Translations under genes and position numbers: made by a program
The notes under the pieces: generated by a model
Seen by the model: only the letters and a program-made list of their open reading frames with translations
Told to the model about the DNA's origin: nothing
The model's database searches: none
Shown here: positions 10,295-21,783 of the stretch, piece after piece
How positions within the stretch are numbered: position 1 is the first letter of the stretch
Layout: each line of letters begins with the position of its first letter
Assembly (NCBI RefSeq): GCF_028453695.1
Contig: NC_135774.1
Location: 27,404,001 to 27,468,000 of the forward strand
From: Augochlora pura
Taxonomy: Eukaryota; Arthropoda; Insecta; Hymenoptera; Halictidae
DNA length: 64,000 nucleotides
Direction: 5' to 3'

Positions 10295-12552
10295 CCCTCT
10301 ACGGGGACGATCGTTCAAAATATTTACCATAGCGAGCTGGATCGTGTGCCCGACCATAATTTCTTTCAATTTTTCCCTCAGTTTTATTAATATTTTTGTT
10401 GCGTTCTTAGTTCAGCAGTAGTATATCTATTTTTTAGTTATTATATGTAGTGTAGTATAATACATTGTTTATTATATTTATTGTGTATTTTTTATATGTA
10501 GCATAGGGTTTTTCTTTTACTATTTTTATTTTTATTGAGCTTGTACGATGGCTATAAAAAATCTCTTCTTTGCTCACTTTTTTTCTCGTGACAAAGTGCT
10601 TTTTTTAAACCGGGTACATGTATAAAGTTATTATTTTTATTATTATTATATGCTGGGGAAAAAACGATGGAGGTATTATGATATTTAACCCTGACAGAAT
10701 TTTTAGCATTTATTGTGCTTATAGTTCTGCACCCTCGGTTTAGAAAATGTAAATTGCAATGAGGATGGTACCGAGCTAATAATTACAAATGGAAATTTGT
10801 TTGATATTGTAAAGTAGAGTGTAAGCCTGTAAAAATGCAGTGTTCGTTTTTAGATAATTTAGGATTTATATATTTGTATATTTGTATACACTTATATATT
10901 TTTATACATTTATGTATTTGTACATAATTATATATCTGTATATATTTATATATTTGTACATATTTATATGTTTGTACATATTTATATGTTTGTACATTTA
11001 TGTATATTTATACGTTTCGTATATCGTTTTGTAATCTCATTCCTCATACTTCCACCAAACTATTATTTACAAAACCGAACCAACAATTAGCCATCCTTTA
11101 CCCAGCTCAGCGATTCGTAACATAACCTACAAAGTGTCGCCAGTTTCGCTGTCCCGTTAAAACCGCGCGGTTTTCCATCGACTCGAGAGCCGGTTCGCGC
11201 CGTTGCTCGCAATTTTCCGGTTTTCTGAATTCGACGTCTGCCGCGGGGATCGACAGGAAACTTGTTCCACGTTCACGTTCGCCAGGCACCGATCCTTTGG
11301 ATATACAGTGTCTGTTGCGACTTGCTTCACCGGTGAATTCGCGGAAGAATCCGCGGTCTAGTTACAGCGCCGCTACAAGACCGCGCGTTCGTGCGCCGGG
11401 AAGAGTATCTAGAACGGACGTTCCCCGGCTCGATTTCACCCCCGAAGAGGGGATAGGGGGAGAGGCGTTCCACAGCGCGATCCACTTCCCGCGCTCCACT
11501 TTGAGAAACGCCTGCCACCGAAACCTATTAAGTTCTCGTCGACACACACGTATAATCGACGGCGTAAACGTTATTCAAATGGGGTAGCCGCCGCGTCGCT
11601 GTATACCGGGGGAGGGTGGCGAGCATTACGATTCAAGATCACACGGAGGGGGAGGCGGCCATTAAAATTCATGAGCGCCGCCCGTGTAATTTCGTTTTTA
11701 CGTGCTCGCACGCATTAATTGCTAGACCCCGGGGATACCGCACCGACGGCGGCGGCGACGACACCTTGGAATATCTTCGTAACGTCTCCGTCGAGACCGC
11801 GGACGGGGTTCGTTCCCTCCTAACGAACCGGTACGAAACGGGAGCAGGTGCGGGGGGAGGAGTCTCTCGGTTGTAGAAAACGAGGGGTGGCGGACAGGAG
11901 AGAGAGCCACGTGGACGATCGCGTCGAAACTTCGGCCGCGTTTTCAATTTGCCGGGCCCTGCCCGACGAAACGTCACCGGCTGCGGTTTCTCCGTCTGGC
12001 TCCCGCCCGAAATTCGCTTTTCAAAGGGTTTTCCACCACCCCCTTTCCAGCCCCCCCCCCCTGTACCCCTTGTGTTGCACGCGCCGCTGCCAGCCAGTAA
12101 TCCTATCGAGTTCCAGGGAGACTTAATTAGTTGTAAAATTAGCGAAAACCGCGATGGGGAATGGCATCGCGTTCCGGACACCCCCCACGGTAGGATGAAA
12201 ACGGTCCGACACGCGGAACGTCCGGGAAAGGGCGGGTGGTAGGGGAGGGGGGTCGGGGTCGGCTAAGAAGGAATACGCGAATTTCGGTAATAGGCCGGCC
12301 GGTCGTTCCGCCGATTAGAATCGATCCCCGTGAGAGGGGGAGATTCTATGGCCGACCCTAAAAACCACCCCTGGGGTGGATATTCGATCGGCTGTTTGAT
12401 GAGCTGCGAACGTCGACCATCCCCTTCTGCGGATGAAACGGGAGTCCCTTGGCTTTCGCGTGATTTAGCGTCGCGAGATTGAACAGAAATTAATTAGTTT
12501 CCCTTTAGTTGCTAGTTTCATTTATTTCTTTGACGGTAAAATAGTGTTTCAA
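10295..12552. other. Non-coding stretch: AT-rich repeats, then GC island 11100-12480
   Basis: 10295-11050 is AT-rich. About 10860-11030 is a degenerate TATATTTGTACATATTTAT-type array. 11100-12480 is GC-rich, and a C-run lies at about 12050-12061. Its long open frames (for example 11669-12181, minus) are glycine/proline/arginine-rich readings of GC-rich DNA with no known domain, so I do not call a gene. Confidence 0.45.
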
Positions 12553-12640
12553 TTACAAGTATAATAATAATAAATTATTATTATTAACGGGCTAGTAAGG
12601 CTCTTTTGTGTTACATAGAGTCTTAATGTAACACAAATAG
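12553..12640 (-). repeat. LINE-tail-like sequence with (TAA)n, reverse orientation
   Basis: Reverse-complemented, this reads CTATGTAACACAAAAGAGCC, then TTACTAGCCCGTTAATAATAATAA. That matches the forward copies ending at about 25710 and 44350. The common 3' arrangement (conserved block, GGCCTTA..CCCGTTAA, then TAA repeats) is typical of the 3' end of a non-LTR retrotransposon or of a SINE that uses its machinery. Confidence 0.5.
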
Positions 12641-13014
12641 CTCGGAGTAACCTTGTACTTAGTATATAAAAATATAAAAGAACAAAAATGATACTATAAT
12701 ATAAATAAAAATATGAAACGTAAAGAAATTAAATTAAAACGTAGTGAAATGTATCTGTTGGTCGTATAGAATAATATTATTTAAACAGTATAATTTATAC
12801 AGGGATTTCATTCGAAAATACGTAGTATAAATCGAGTTTGAAAACTTGGTAGTCGCGGGACGAATTTATATTGCTTTAGGAGTTTACGTGTCTGATAATT
12901 CTGTTGACACAATTGCCATGATCATGTATATGGACTGTAATGTAGAAATTCTACAGAGCGAGACGCTTGCGGTGACGCAGTGATACACGCAGGTGGCAAG
13001 GTAAATTAAACGTA

Positions 13015-13450
13015 ATACAAAGTGAGAGTTTGTGATGTAAAGTAAAGGGAAAATATTGCAGGAAAATCGGTAAAAGGAAGCCGAAATAATTATATATATA
13101 ACCCAACTGGGATTTATTTAATCTTCGTACGATTTATACCGTAATATCAGCACCAATAAAAGGGTAAATTTGAAAATTTCACCAGAAAATGTAAGAGCTT
13201 GAGTTTCTGATATAAAGCAAACTGAAAATTTTTCAGTAAAATCGTTAAAAGGAAGCCGAAATAATGATCTTAATTATATAACGAATTATATAACGCTACA
13301 ATTAACGTGTTCATAACGAGACTAAGGTACGTCTATTATTTTACAAGCCGAGATTGGATTTATTTAATCGTCGTACGATTTATACCGCAATATCAGCTGC
13401 AACGAAAGAGTACATCTGAACATTTCGCCGGGAAATATTTTTGCAATATC
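13015..13450. repeat. Diverged tandem duplication, about 200 bp unit
   Basis: Two adjacent units share TAAAAGGAAGCCGAAATAAT (near 13071 and 13245) and the block GGATTTATTTAATC followed by GTACGATTTATACCG (near 13110 and 13352), in the same order. Between these shared blocks the second unit has an extra AT-rich insertion. No coding frame is shared by the copies. Confidence 0.75.
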
Positions 13451-14045
13451 GTGCGCTGTAAAAGAAAAATCCTGGAACCAGTTATTTCTACCGGTTCGGT
13501 AGTTCCCGCGCGGTAAAGACGGAGTGGGATTTTTAATTATCCGTAATAGCCAATATAGCCGAGCGCTCGAAAGCAACCGCGGTTGGCCAGAGAAAAAGTC
13601 AACAAACCGGCGAAACAGAATTCGCAAAAGAGTGCGGAACCGAGTAATAGGTTTCCGACGGTGCGAGGGTTTGTTCGAATGCGGATTGTCCCAAAAATGG
13701 GGAAATTTGAGTGGCGAGCTCGGCATTACCTCGACGGTGAACGTATAAAAAGGATAGGATCGTAAGCCGGACCATTAATGACTTTACCTTTGGGGAAAAG
13801 GTAAAATCGGCTTTTCACCCATATTTCGAAATACTCTAAGAAAAAAATCTAGGTTATACGTGCGGACGGCATAGTTTTAATGTTTATTCCGTGCCTGAAT
13901 TTACTTGTGGGCCTAAATATTAATAACAAGAGTTTAGAATTTTATTCCAATTTTTAAAAAACAAAATAGCATCCATACTTAATTATTTGTCACTAGTAAT
14001 TTCCATCACGAGTCGGACTGGTTAAAGTACGGCGAGGAGGGTTAA
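13451..14045. repeat. TTAACCC-family element end plus flanking sequence
   Basis: From about 13918 the sequence (TTAATAACAAGAG, AGAATTTTATTCCAATTT, CACGAGTCGGACTGG) is the same as at 61195-61317 and ends in GGCGAGGAGGGTTAA at 14045. The first part, 13451-13800, is GC-rich with no recognised gene and holds a small hairpin, CTTTACCTTT/AAAGGTAAA, at about 13784-13806. Confidence 0.6.
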
Positions 14046-15572
14046 TGATAATTCTTGGTCGGTCTCTGCGCGCTCCGCTACGATTTTCCGGCGAACGAAC
14101 CGTCGAAAGTAGGCTTCCGGGGATTCGCCGTAAATGAGTGACGCCGTCCGCTGCGTCATACCTGTGTATCAAAGTAGACCGACGCTGGACCGGTTCCAAG
14201 GGCTATTTAAGCGGCGACGGAATCACCGGTCCGAGAGAAGAATATATTTTTCGAGCCGGCGTCTCCTCGCGTGGAAGAATCGCGGAGTCGCCGGAGAGTT
14301 CACAAAAATAGCGCATTAATTGCGCTAATGGTAGAATTAATTAATAGTGGAATTAATTCTATTAAATCGTTTTTATTATGCTAGCTTAAAACTAGCCATT
14401 AAAATTATATATATAATTAATTTTACGTTATTTTCACTATGCCACCCTCTCTAAAATTCATCATTCACCTAATGCAAAAGGACTCTGTCCATAAACTAAA
14501 TAAGAAAATAAACAGATAAAGAAATGAACAAGTAAGCAAATAAAAAAATCAACAAATAAATAAGGAAGCCAATAAGTGCGCAGATAAATAAATAAGCAAA
14601 TAAATAAGAAAACCAATGGAGAAGCAGAAAAATAAATGGACAAATAACTGAGTAAATATATAATCAATTGTTCGACCGGTTGATACAGCCGGCCGCGACG
14701 AATCTCGCGCAAATTCCGTGTTTTCCGTCGGCCGGCGATCTCCGGCGAATACGAAAAAAAAAAATGCAAAACGACAAGTGCGGATATAAAATAAACCGCG
14801 TAATCGTTTTCATCGGCGCGGGTCGGGAACAATGAAGAGGAGCTGACGGCGGGCGTGGGTGGTCCGGGAAATAATCTGAAATTTATGAACCGTGGAATAA
14901 ACGCCCTCTGCCTGCGCGCGCGAGCACGCGCTTGTGTATCTCTCTGTGCGTGTGCTCTTTTTTTTCTATTTTTCATTCTGCTGTTCTTCGGTAATAAAAT
15001 TCCGCGACACGCGCGCGGAAACGGGGCAGCCCCCCTCCCTGCGTCGTCGACGAACACTCCGTCCACCGGACTCGGGAGAAACAAATGTGCGCGCGCGCTC
15101 GTTGCCGCCGTTTCCACGCGGAATTTAAATCGCGGGCCGACGCCAGATCGATTTATCTGGCCCGCATACGTTATCGCCGAAATAAACAACCCCCGGATCG
15201 ATGAATATTCAATCGGAAATGCGCGTGTCTCTAATAACTTCCATTAGCCGGGCGCGGTGTCTGGTCGCGCGCGCTGAGGTAGATGGCAGCCGGACGCTCG
15301 AATCGAACGCTTATTTCCGGTATATCGACGGCTTAACGATGTCAGCCTTTTTTTATTTTTTTTTACTAGCCGGATGTTATACAGGAGCGGCTGTCAATGA
15401 TAGACGAAACCCCGATGGCGTTTTCGCCGCGCCGAAAATCGCTTTCGGGGCTTTTGTCCGTGGACGGCTTGACGAAGCGACGGGTTTATTATTAGCCGAT
15501 TTTTCGGCAAGCCGTCGGCGCTCCTTGCCGAAAGATTCGATAGAATTGAGTCCTTTTGGTGGACTGTAATGT
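14046..15572. other. Non-coding stretch with A-rich degenerate repeat 14480-14660
   Basis: 14480-14660 is an AAATAAGCAAATAAATAAG-like degenerate array. It accounts for the hydrophobic C-terminal half of the 242-codon minus-strand open frame there. About 14690-15560 is GC-rich and CpG-dense. No domain, RNA gene or splice pair was found. Confidence 0.45.
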
Positions 15573-15716
15573 TTAACCCTTTGCGGTCGATTGAAGCCGC
15601 AACGGCGGTATCGCGTTTTTATTCGCTCGATCGAATGTCGCCGCAGGAGCGGCAAATATAACTTCGACATCTGTACCTTCAAAAAAATATGTATATTCTT
15701 CTCGGTAAAGGGTTAA
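15573..15716. repeat. TTAACCCTTT-bounded short element (144 bp)
   Basis: The left end TTAACCCTTTGCGGTCGA and the right end CGGTAAAGGGTTAA form short terminal inverted repeats. The interior is partly GC-rich and unlike the AT-rich bodies of other copies, so the ends are conserved while the middle differs. This is typical of non-autonomous element families. Confidence 0.6.
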
Positions 15717-18474
15717 TATCTGCTGTGTATGACGCAATGAAAATGTAGCTAACAGAGAGTAAAATCAAGAGAATTCGCCTAGAATAATTCTATAATATTT
15801 CCGATTGAAAATTGATTTAAACCCAAAAAAGTCAATAAATTGACCTAGAAAGTAAAAAAATTGGCCTAAAAAGCCAAAATTTTATCCCCTATTATTATTA
15901 TCTAAATTGATTACTTATTGACTTATTACAATAAATATAGATATGTAAATTATATTATTGTATTTATTATAATAACAAAGATTAGGAACTAAGAGTACAC
16001 AGTAGAGTACGATACCTTAATGCCGTGAAAGAATACGCGAGGACGTTGCGCTTCAATTGTTTATTAGATTCGACGTGTTAATAAATTTATTCTCAAAGCA
16101 GCACTTCTCTGGTTTCTGGGCAGGATCTTCAAAAATAAACTGTTCGAAGTTGGCAAGCCAGAACATTTCGGAACGGTGCACTCGAAAATGTTTTATTAAA
16201 GCGCCACGGCTGAAACTTTTAACGCGCTTTTCACGGAACGATGTTTATTGAATATCTTGCGAAGCAATCGTCCGATTCGACTGAAACTTGGCAGATATCT
16301 TCGGCGGAGATACCCCTTTCTCGCTTCTGGCCCGAATCGAATCGATATTTGGGAAGTTGGATGTTTGCGAGCCGAAAGATCCCGGAGAGTTTCGTACGAA
16401 ACGAATTTCCACCGACCTCGCATTGTCCTCTCTCTCTCTCTCTCTAGCTTCCATTGTTTTCCATATTGACTCTGGCTTAAAAGATAACTAGGATCGCAGT
16501 TAACGAAAATCTTTTAGGTTTTTTCTATTGTTCATGCCGCGATAGTTCACGTTGCAGCAACTGTACACAAAAAAGCTCGCGCCGGCCGGGTCTCTGTGTC
16601 TAAAAAAAAAAAAGAGTCGCTCTTTTTCGCATGAACAAAACAAGCGTATTCTTCGAAAGTCAATAAAAAAACATGCGCAAGGTTTGATGTTGACACGTTC
16701 ATCGCTTCGGAAAAAGCCCCAAAATCCGTATCGCAATCGAATTGTTAAAACAGCCGTGTTGCGATACCGCTGTATCTCCGCCATTTTGTATAGTCGAAGC
16801 GTCGAAAAAAAAAATATCTTTGAATTCTTTAGAGCCCGTAGAATAAATCCCTGGTGATAAATTGTCGAAGTCGGTGTAAAAAACATCGTCAAAAGAAATT
16901 CCCAAACAAAAGCGTTATTTTTAAGTAGTACAGCTCCGCGATGAATGCGACTGATAATAGAATTCAATAGTGAATGCCGCCATTCGGGAATTCAGCTGTT
17001 ACAAAAATATTTTTAGACTGTACGAGCTGTATTCAATGCTGCCTGGAAAATATCTTTTCAATCCGAGGTCCGAGTTTCTCGAAAAAAAATGTATTAATAA
17101 TGACTAACCTAAAACATTAAGCTGAAGTGAATCTCGATTTTAATCGCACTTGCAATTTATACAATAATGTAACATTTATACCTTGCAATTTACACCACAA
17201 TAAAAACATTTAATATTTTTATTGTAACAAAGAAGGTGTCTAAATAATAAAAATATCTTTCGCTATTTAATTGAAAGCAGCGTAAAGAATTATTTAAATA
17301 TCACTTCATGGATGATCGAGACCGAAGAAAGATCGACTTGTTTTCAACTTTAAACATTATTTTAAATATTATATCCAAATGCTCAAAAATATGAGAAAGA
17401 TCGACAACTATTTTTACTTCAACGAGGATAGATTTTTCTTTAACTTCAGAAATTAATTCAGGATACGCGATTTATTTTTACGTATTTTAATCTGATTGAG
17501 AAGAACCGCCTCGGTAATGGACACATTATTTATTATTATTATTATTTATTTATAAACGGACCGTAGTCCTTTTTACATGAAATTATGCATGGAAAGAAAA
17601 GCAGACATAACATTAACCCTACAAACGGCGTTCGGAGGAAGTGGAGCGCATGCACTCGCAGACCAAGCTGTCTCTTCTGCGATTCGCGGGGAGCCTCTCG
17701 CGGCCGAGGAAGAGTCCGACATTAGTCAGACGTCGCGACGTTGGCAACGGAACTCGGCGTGACCCGTGTCCGCAGCAGATACCGCTAATTCCGTGTCGAA
17801 GATATAAATTTCTTCGGCCGCTGCCGGAATGCATAATCGTCGATGCAACCATCGGCCGCGGGCAAGAGTGGGGGGGATGAGGGAAGGACAAAGAGAGTCG
17901 GGGCCGATTCGTACGAAAGATAAATAGCTGCGGCCCCGAAAGTCTCGCCGGACGATTTGTCAGGGCGCGCGGCGTTGTTCGGCGTCGCACTCGATATCGG
18001 ATATCCAGGTGAGAACGAAAGCTCCCCGGGCTCCTGGCGCACGCCTACCATCGCGACTGCTAATTAAAAAGGCGCCACCCCTCTCCACCCCACCCCCAGT
18101 ATTGTCGGCGGACGGGCATTGTTCGCGGCCGGGATCGAGGGTAGTGAAATTCCTGCGGGCCAATCGCGTGAAAGCAGCTTTGTTCTTGGCACACGCTGTC
18201 GTCCGATGGATTTAGAACGAAAAATCGGCCGGATCGAACCCGGCACTGAATACGCGTCACCCGTTTCTTTCAGCCGAGATCTTAATTCACTGCGCCCTGT
18301 CAAAAAGCTCCCGATTCTGTCCCCCCTCCCTCGGAGGGTCGCCATTTTGGACCTAATAACGCGGTCCTCGAGGGACGGGTCAGGTGTCGAAGTGAATTCA
18401 ATGCGCGATTGAAAATCGGCTCCCGAGATTCGGCGCTTAATGATCGACGCCTGACCGTGACTAACTTGATCTAT
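15717..18474. other. Non-coding stretch; GC island 17600-18420
   Basis: 15717-16020 is AT-rich. 16030-17000 contains mixed sequence whose longest frame (16500-16967, minus, 155 codons) is rich in Phe/Arg and matches nothing I can name. It may be decayed transposon sequence. 17521-17575 reads, on the minus strand, GGACTACGGTCCGTTTATAA followed by (TAA)n, like a retrotransposon tail. 17600-18420 is a CpG-rich island with a strong plus-strand donor, ATCCAG/GTGAGA, at 18008/18009 but no identifiable coding exon. Confidence 0.4.
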
Positions 18475-18733
18475 TTAACACTTTAGCGACCGGTCATTCG
18501 GTTGTGAAAATTTAGCTCAATGTTAAGGTTATGTTCCTATTTTGATTTTCTTTATTTTATTAATTGCGAAAGGAGCCTAATACCTAAAAAAAGTTCTACA
18601 ATAATGCAGTAACAATATATTTAATTAGTACAATTTGGGATCAAATAGAAATTAAGTCTATATTGTACGATAGTTACGCAGTTTAACAACTTTTACGTCG
18701 TGTTTACGTAACAACTTTTACGGACAGTGTTAA
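18475..18733. repeat. TTAACACT...AGTGTTAA-bounded element
   Basis: The ends TTAACACTTTAGCGACCGGT and ACGGACAGTGTTAA are inverted relatives of the TTAACCCTTT family with a C-to-A change in both termini. The body is AT-rich and non-coding, 259 bp. Confidence 0.5.
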
Positions 18734-19341
18734 ATAATAATTTGTTCATACTAGTGCCACAAATTTTGTACGCCTCCACAAAGCATAAATTCCATTTCCG
18801 ACGCAGTCATTTAACCCGTCACTCCACGAATAAAGCACGAAATCATTTTGCGAGCTATAAAAATTTCAGAGACAATTCTCGGATTTCGCGGATAAGAGGG
18901 TGCGCTCGCGCGCGTTCTTCCCGGCAATCGAATTAATTCGTGATTCGCCGGAAGATTTGCCGATCGGTCGAGTGCGCGTTCCGTGGGCGGGGGGGTACGC
19001 GAAAGTTTTCGTGGGAAAGCTCTCGCACGGGACGGGAGTCGGTGGGGAGAGAGGGAGGCGAAAAAATAAACGTTCGCGCGACGAAGTCGTCGAAAACTGG
19101 GACGCGTCCTCTCCTACGGCGACTCGACAAATTCCGCTCAGGTTTTACGAATCGCTCGGCGAAGTCGCATCCGTTCGGCCCGCTCGGGCAAAGTCCCGGG
19201 CGAACTAACTTCGTGCCACGCCGATATCCCGCGCAAGGAAGGAAACTCTGCCTTATCCGGCCTCGACGACGAGGAAGCCGGGACCCCGGCTCTTTGAAGA
19301 CCTTAATGGACCTCCGTGGGACTCTCTCTCCCTCTCTCTTA

Positions 19342-19385
<44 letters not shown>

Positions 19386-20375
19386 GCACAACGACAAACC
19401 GTCGAGCGATAGACCGCGGATCCGCTCGCACTCGCTCGCCCACGCATCCGCGCTTCTCCTGCCGGCTACTAAAAATTTTCATACCGACTGCACCGATCGT
19501 TTAAACTTCTCGACGGCCGTTTCGCCGTGAAAAACCCCTCGCGGAGCTTGAATTCGCTTATAACTCGACGCTGACGCGAGAAACCCCGGCGAAACTTCTG
19601 CCCCGATTGGAAAATGAAAATTCGCCGGAAATCAATTGGCTCGATTCAATCGCGGCGAGTTTCGAGTTGCCTCATTCCTGGATTAGGGCCCCCTGGACTG
19701 AATGCACTTTTTCCAGACCTTCGGCGGCGCGAGGGTGCTAGGGTTTTTATTTCGAGGAGAGTTGAATGACTATACCGATCGAGATGGATGCGAGTTTTTA
19801 CGTTTTTATTTCTGTATTCTAATAAATTTTTGGTTTGTTTGTGTATAATTTAATAATATATCTGTGTCACAGGTTGTTATAAGGTGACTATTTTAAGAAC
19901 TATTAATTTATCTTAATGATTGAAAAACTTTATAAGAACTGTCAAGGAGGGTGAAAATGATTTATTTGGCATTTCTTGTAATTCGTACTCATTTTTAGTA
20001 TATACCATTTTTTAAAATTCTCTATTGCTTGAATATGTAAATAATTTTGACATAAAACAGTTCTCTTTCTTGTCTACTTTGCTGTGCAATTTTACATTTA
20101 TATCCAATAATCAATTTATAATAATACATACAGGGAAATATATAAAAATGCAACGTCGTTAGTTCTTCAATCCTAGCGCCTTATTTCTCAACGAAGATCT
20201 TCGATTGATGAACCAAATTATTGCCAACAAGTGTCCCTAATTCGCACCGAACGCCGACGTCCTTCTCCATCAACCTCTCCGTAATTTCCGCCTCGAAGTT
20301 CTCATCCGCGCCTCGAATATCGCCGTTTCGATTTTTCTGCGCGATCGGTCAAGCGAGTCGCCGCAGAAGCGACTA
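18734..20375. other. Non-coding stretch with (TC)n microsatellite 19320-19382
   Basis: 18900-19720 is GC-rich. Within it lies an almost pure (TC)n tract at about 19320-19382, which creates the Leu/Ser and Arg/Glu open frames on the two strands. 19760-20150 is AT-rich and featureless. Confidence 0.5.
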
Positions 20376-20400
20376 ATGACTTTGCCGTGTTCTTCCGTAG

Positions 20401-20529
20401 GATCCGGTTCCCAAGAGTTCTTGCGCAAACAGTCTAATTACAGCCGCTGCGCGCATTTATCAGCCGGCTCGCCGATAGAAGAAGCGGCTCAAAGCAAACA
20501 TAACAAATTTCCCGGAAGACGAGGCGGAG
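20401..20529 (+). CDS. Candidate internal exon, unrecognised protein
   Basis: A possible branch site (GACTAATGAC) and a pyrimidine-rich tract lead to an acceptor, GTGTTCTTCCGTAG/GATCC. A donor, GGCGGAG/GTATAG, follows 129 nt later. Between them one frame is open with 42 full codons (SGSQEFLRKQSNYSRCAHLS followed by AGSPIEEAAQ), phase 1 at both ends. Splice signals and frame agree, but I recognise no domain and found no neighbouring exon. The frame stays open for another 100 nt into a GA microsatellite. It could be an exon, or chance inside a GC island. Confidence 0.22.
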
Positions 20530-21460
20530 GTATAGCTCGCGTGTCGGCGGAAGTTGAGAGCAAAAGGGGAGAAAGAGAGAAAGAGAGAAAGAGAGAGAGA
20601 CGCGCGCGGCCTCAGCCATCGCGCGGCGGCTGAGAATCTCTCCGCGGCGGCTGAGAACCAACTTGACGGAACTTCTCTCTAACAAGTCGGTCTTAACTCG
20701 ATGCAACCGCGGCCTGGTCCGTGTACCACGTGCGACTGCACTCATCCTCTCTCTCTCTCTCTCTCTCGCTCTCTCTCTGTGCGCATCTTGGCCTCGCCAA
20801 CAGCCGGAGACGTGTAACCAGATAGCGGATAACCCACTTCGCCGGGATCCCAGTGCCGGAGACGAAGCTGCCGGCTCCACCGGCGAGCAATGGCCGCTGT
20901 GACCTTTCTCCTTGTTTTGACGCCGAGTTTTCCTGCGGAAACTCTGCAGCTCTCCGGGGATTCTGCTCTTCCGGCACGGTTTTCCCGCGCGAGTCGATAC
21001 CGGAAGCACGCGTTCGGACCGCATCGATCTGTTTATTCATCGTGCCGTGGCAAACATTCGAAGCCGAATTTACCGCGAGCGAATTAGAGGATGTTTTGCA
21101 GAATCGGATGCTCTGCTGAAACAGGATGCCATTGTTCGCTTTTTTTGCTCCCGATGAGAGCTGGGATATGCAGTTCGCGTATAGCGTTACATTCGAAAAG
21201 GATTTCGTGACAGGTTGAGATGGGTTATAGGCTAGAATTCATTGTGCTTTTATTTATAAATTATCTTTTTTATTAAGGATTCGTTATAAGTTCTGCGACG
21301 TATTTTGTAGTTGTTAAATATATTTATTTTATAATAAATATTTCATTAGAGTAGATTTAAATGTATCTATGAGGAAGGAAGATATGTATTTTCTCGATAC
21401 TCGATGACGAGTTAAGTAATTCCTTTTTATAGAAGGACTTTTATATTTTGATTCTGTAAA
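20530..21460. other. GC island with (GA)n and (CT)n tracts
   Basis: A GAAAGAGA tract at about 20565-20600 and a (CT)n tract at about 20745-20780 face each other as inverted purine/pyrimidine tracts about 150 bp apart. The 196-codon minus-strand frame across them is driven by these repeats. After 21200 the DNA is AT-rich and empty. Confidence 0.5.
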
Positions 21461-21467
21461 ATTTAAT

Positions 21468-21783
21468 TAATCCCTTCATGCTGTGACGATTAGAAACTAT
21501 TCGTACTTAATAATTTTCCTAATAGGATCAGACAATTCTTTTTTCCTATATTGTCTTTATTTATCTTCGTTTCCATACTTTGATAACAGATGAATTTATT
21601 TTTACTTCGACGTAGAAGAAATTATTAGGTTGGAAACTATGAAACGGGCGTTTTTGTTTAGTCTGTGTATAGCTGCAGCGCCCGTTTCATAGTTTCCATC
21701 CTAATAATAATATTCATATTTAGTAGAGCTTGCTTAAAATCTTCACTATGAGTATGACTCGAAATTATAGTGCAAGGGGTTAA
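21468..21783. repeat. TTAACCC-family element with a mariner-like insertion
   Basis: The right end GCAAGGGGTTAA at 21783 is a standard terminus. The left end, TTAATCCCTTCATGCTGTGAC at about 21467, is a decayed version. The mini-mariner at 21627-21706 lies inside it, so the TTAACCC element is the older insertion. Confidence 0.5.
21627..21706. mobile_element. Miniature mariner-like element (about 80 bp hairpin)
   Basis: The left end TTAGGTTGGAAACTATGAAA and right end (reverse complement TTAGGATGGAAACTATGAAA) match at 19 of 20 positions and continue as CGGGCG on both sides, giving arms of about 26-30 bp around a 23 bp loop. TTAGGTTGG is a common start of mariner terminal repeats, and TA dinucleotides flank both ends, as mariner insertion predicts. 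It holds no transposase, so it must have been mobilised in trans. Confidence 0.7.

Noticed and set aside
12820..12835. TATAAAT as a core promoter
   Set aside because: No initiator at the right distance and no frame or donor downstream; AT-rich context makes it expected by chance.
14461..15189. 242-codon minus-strand frame with an apparent membrane segment
   Set aside because: The hydrophobic end is an A-rich degenerate repeat and the rest is arginine-rich GC-island sequence; no domain.
16500..16967. 155-codon minus-strand frame as a transposase
   Set aside because: I could not match it to any transposase motif; a decayed element remains possible but unsupported.
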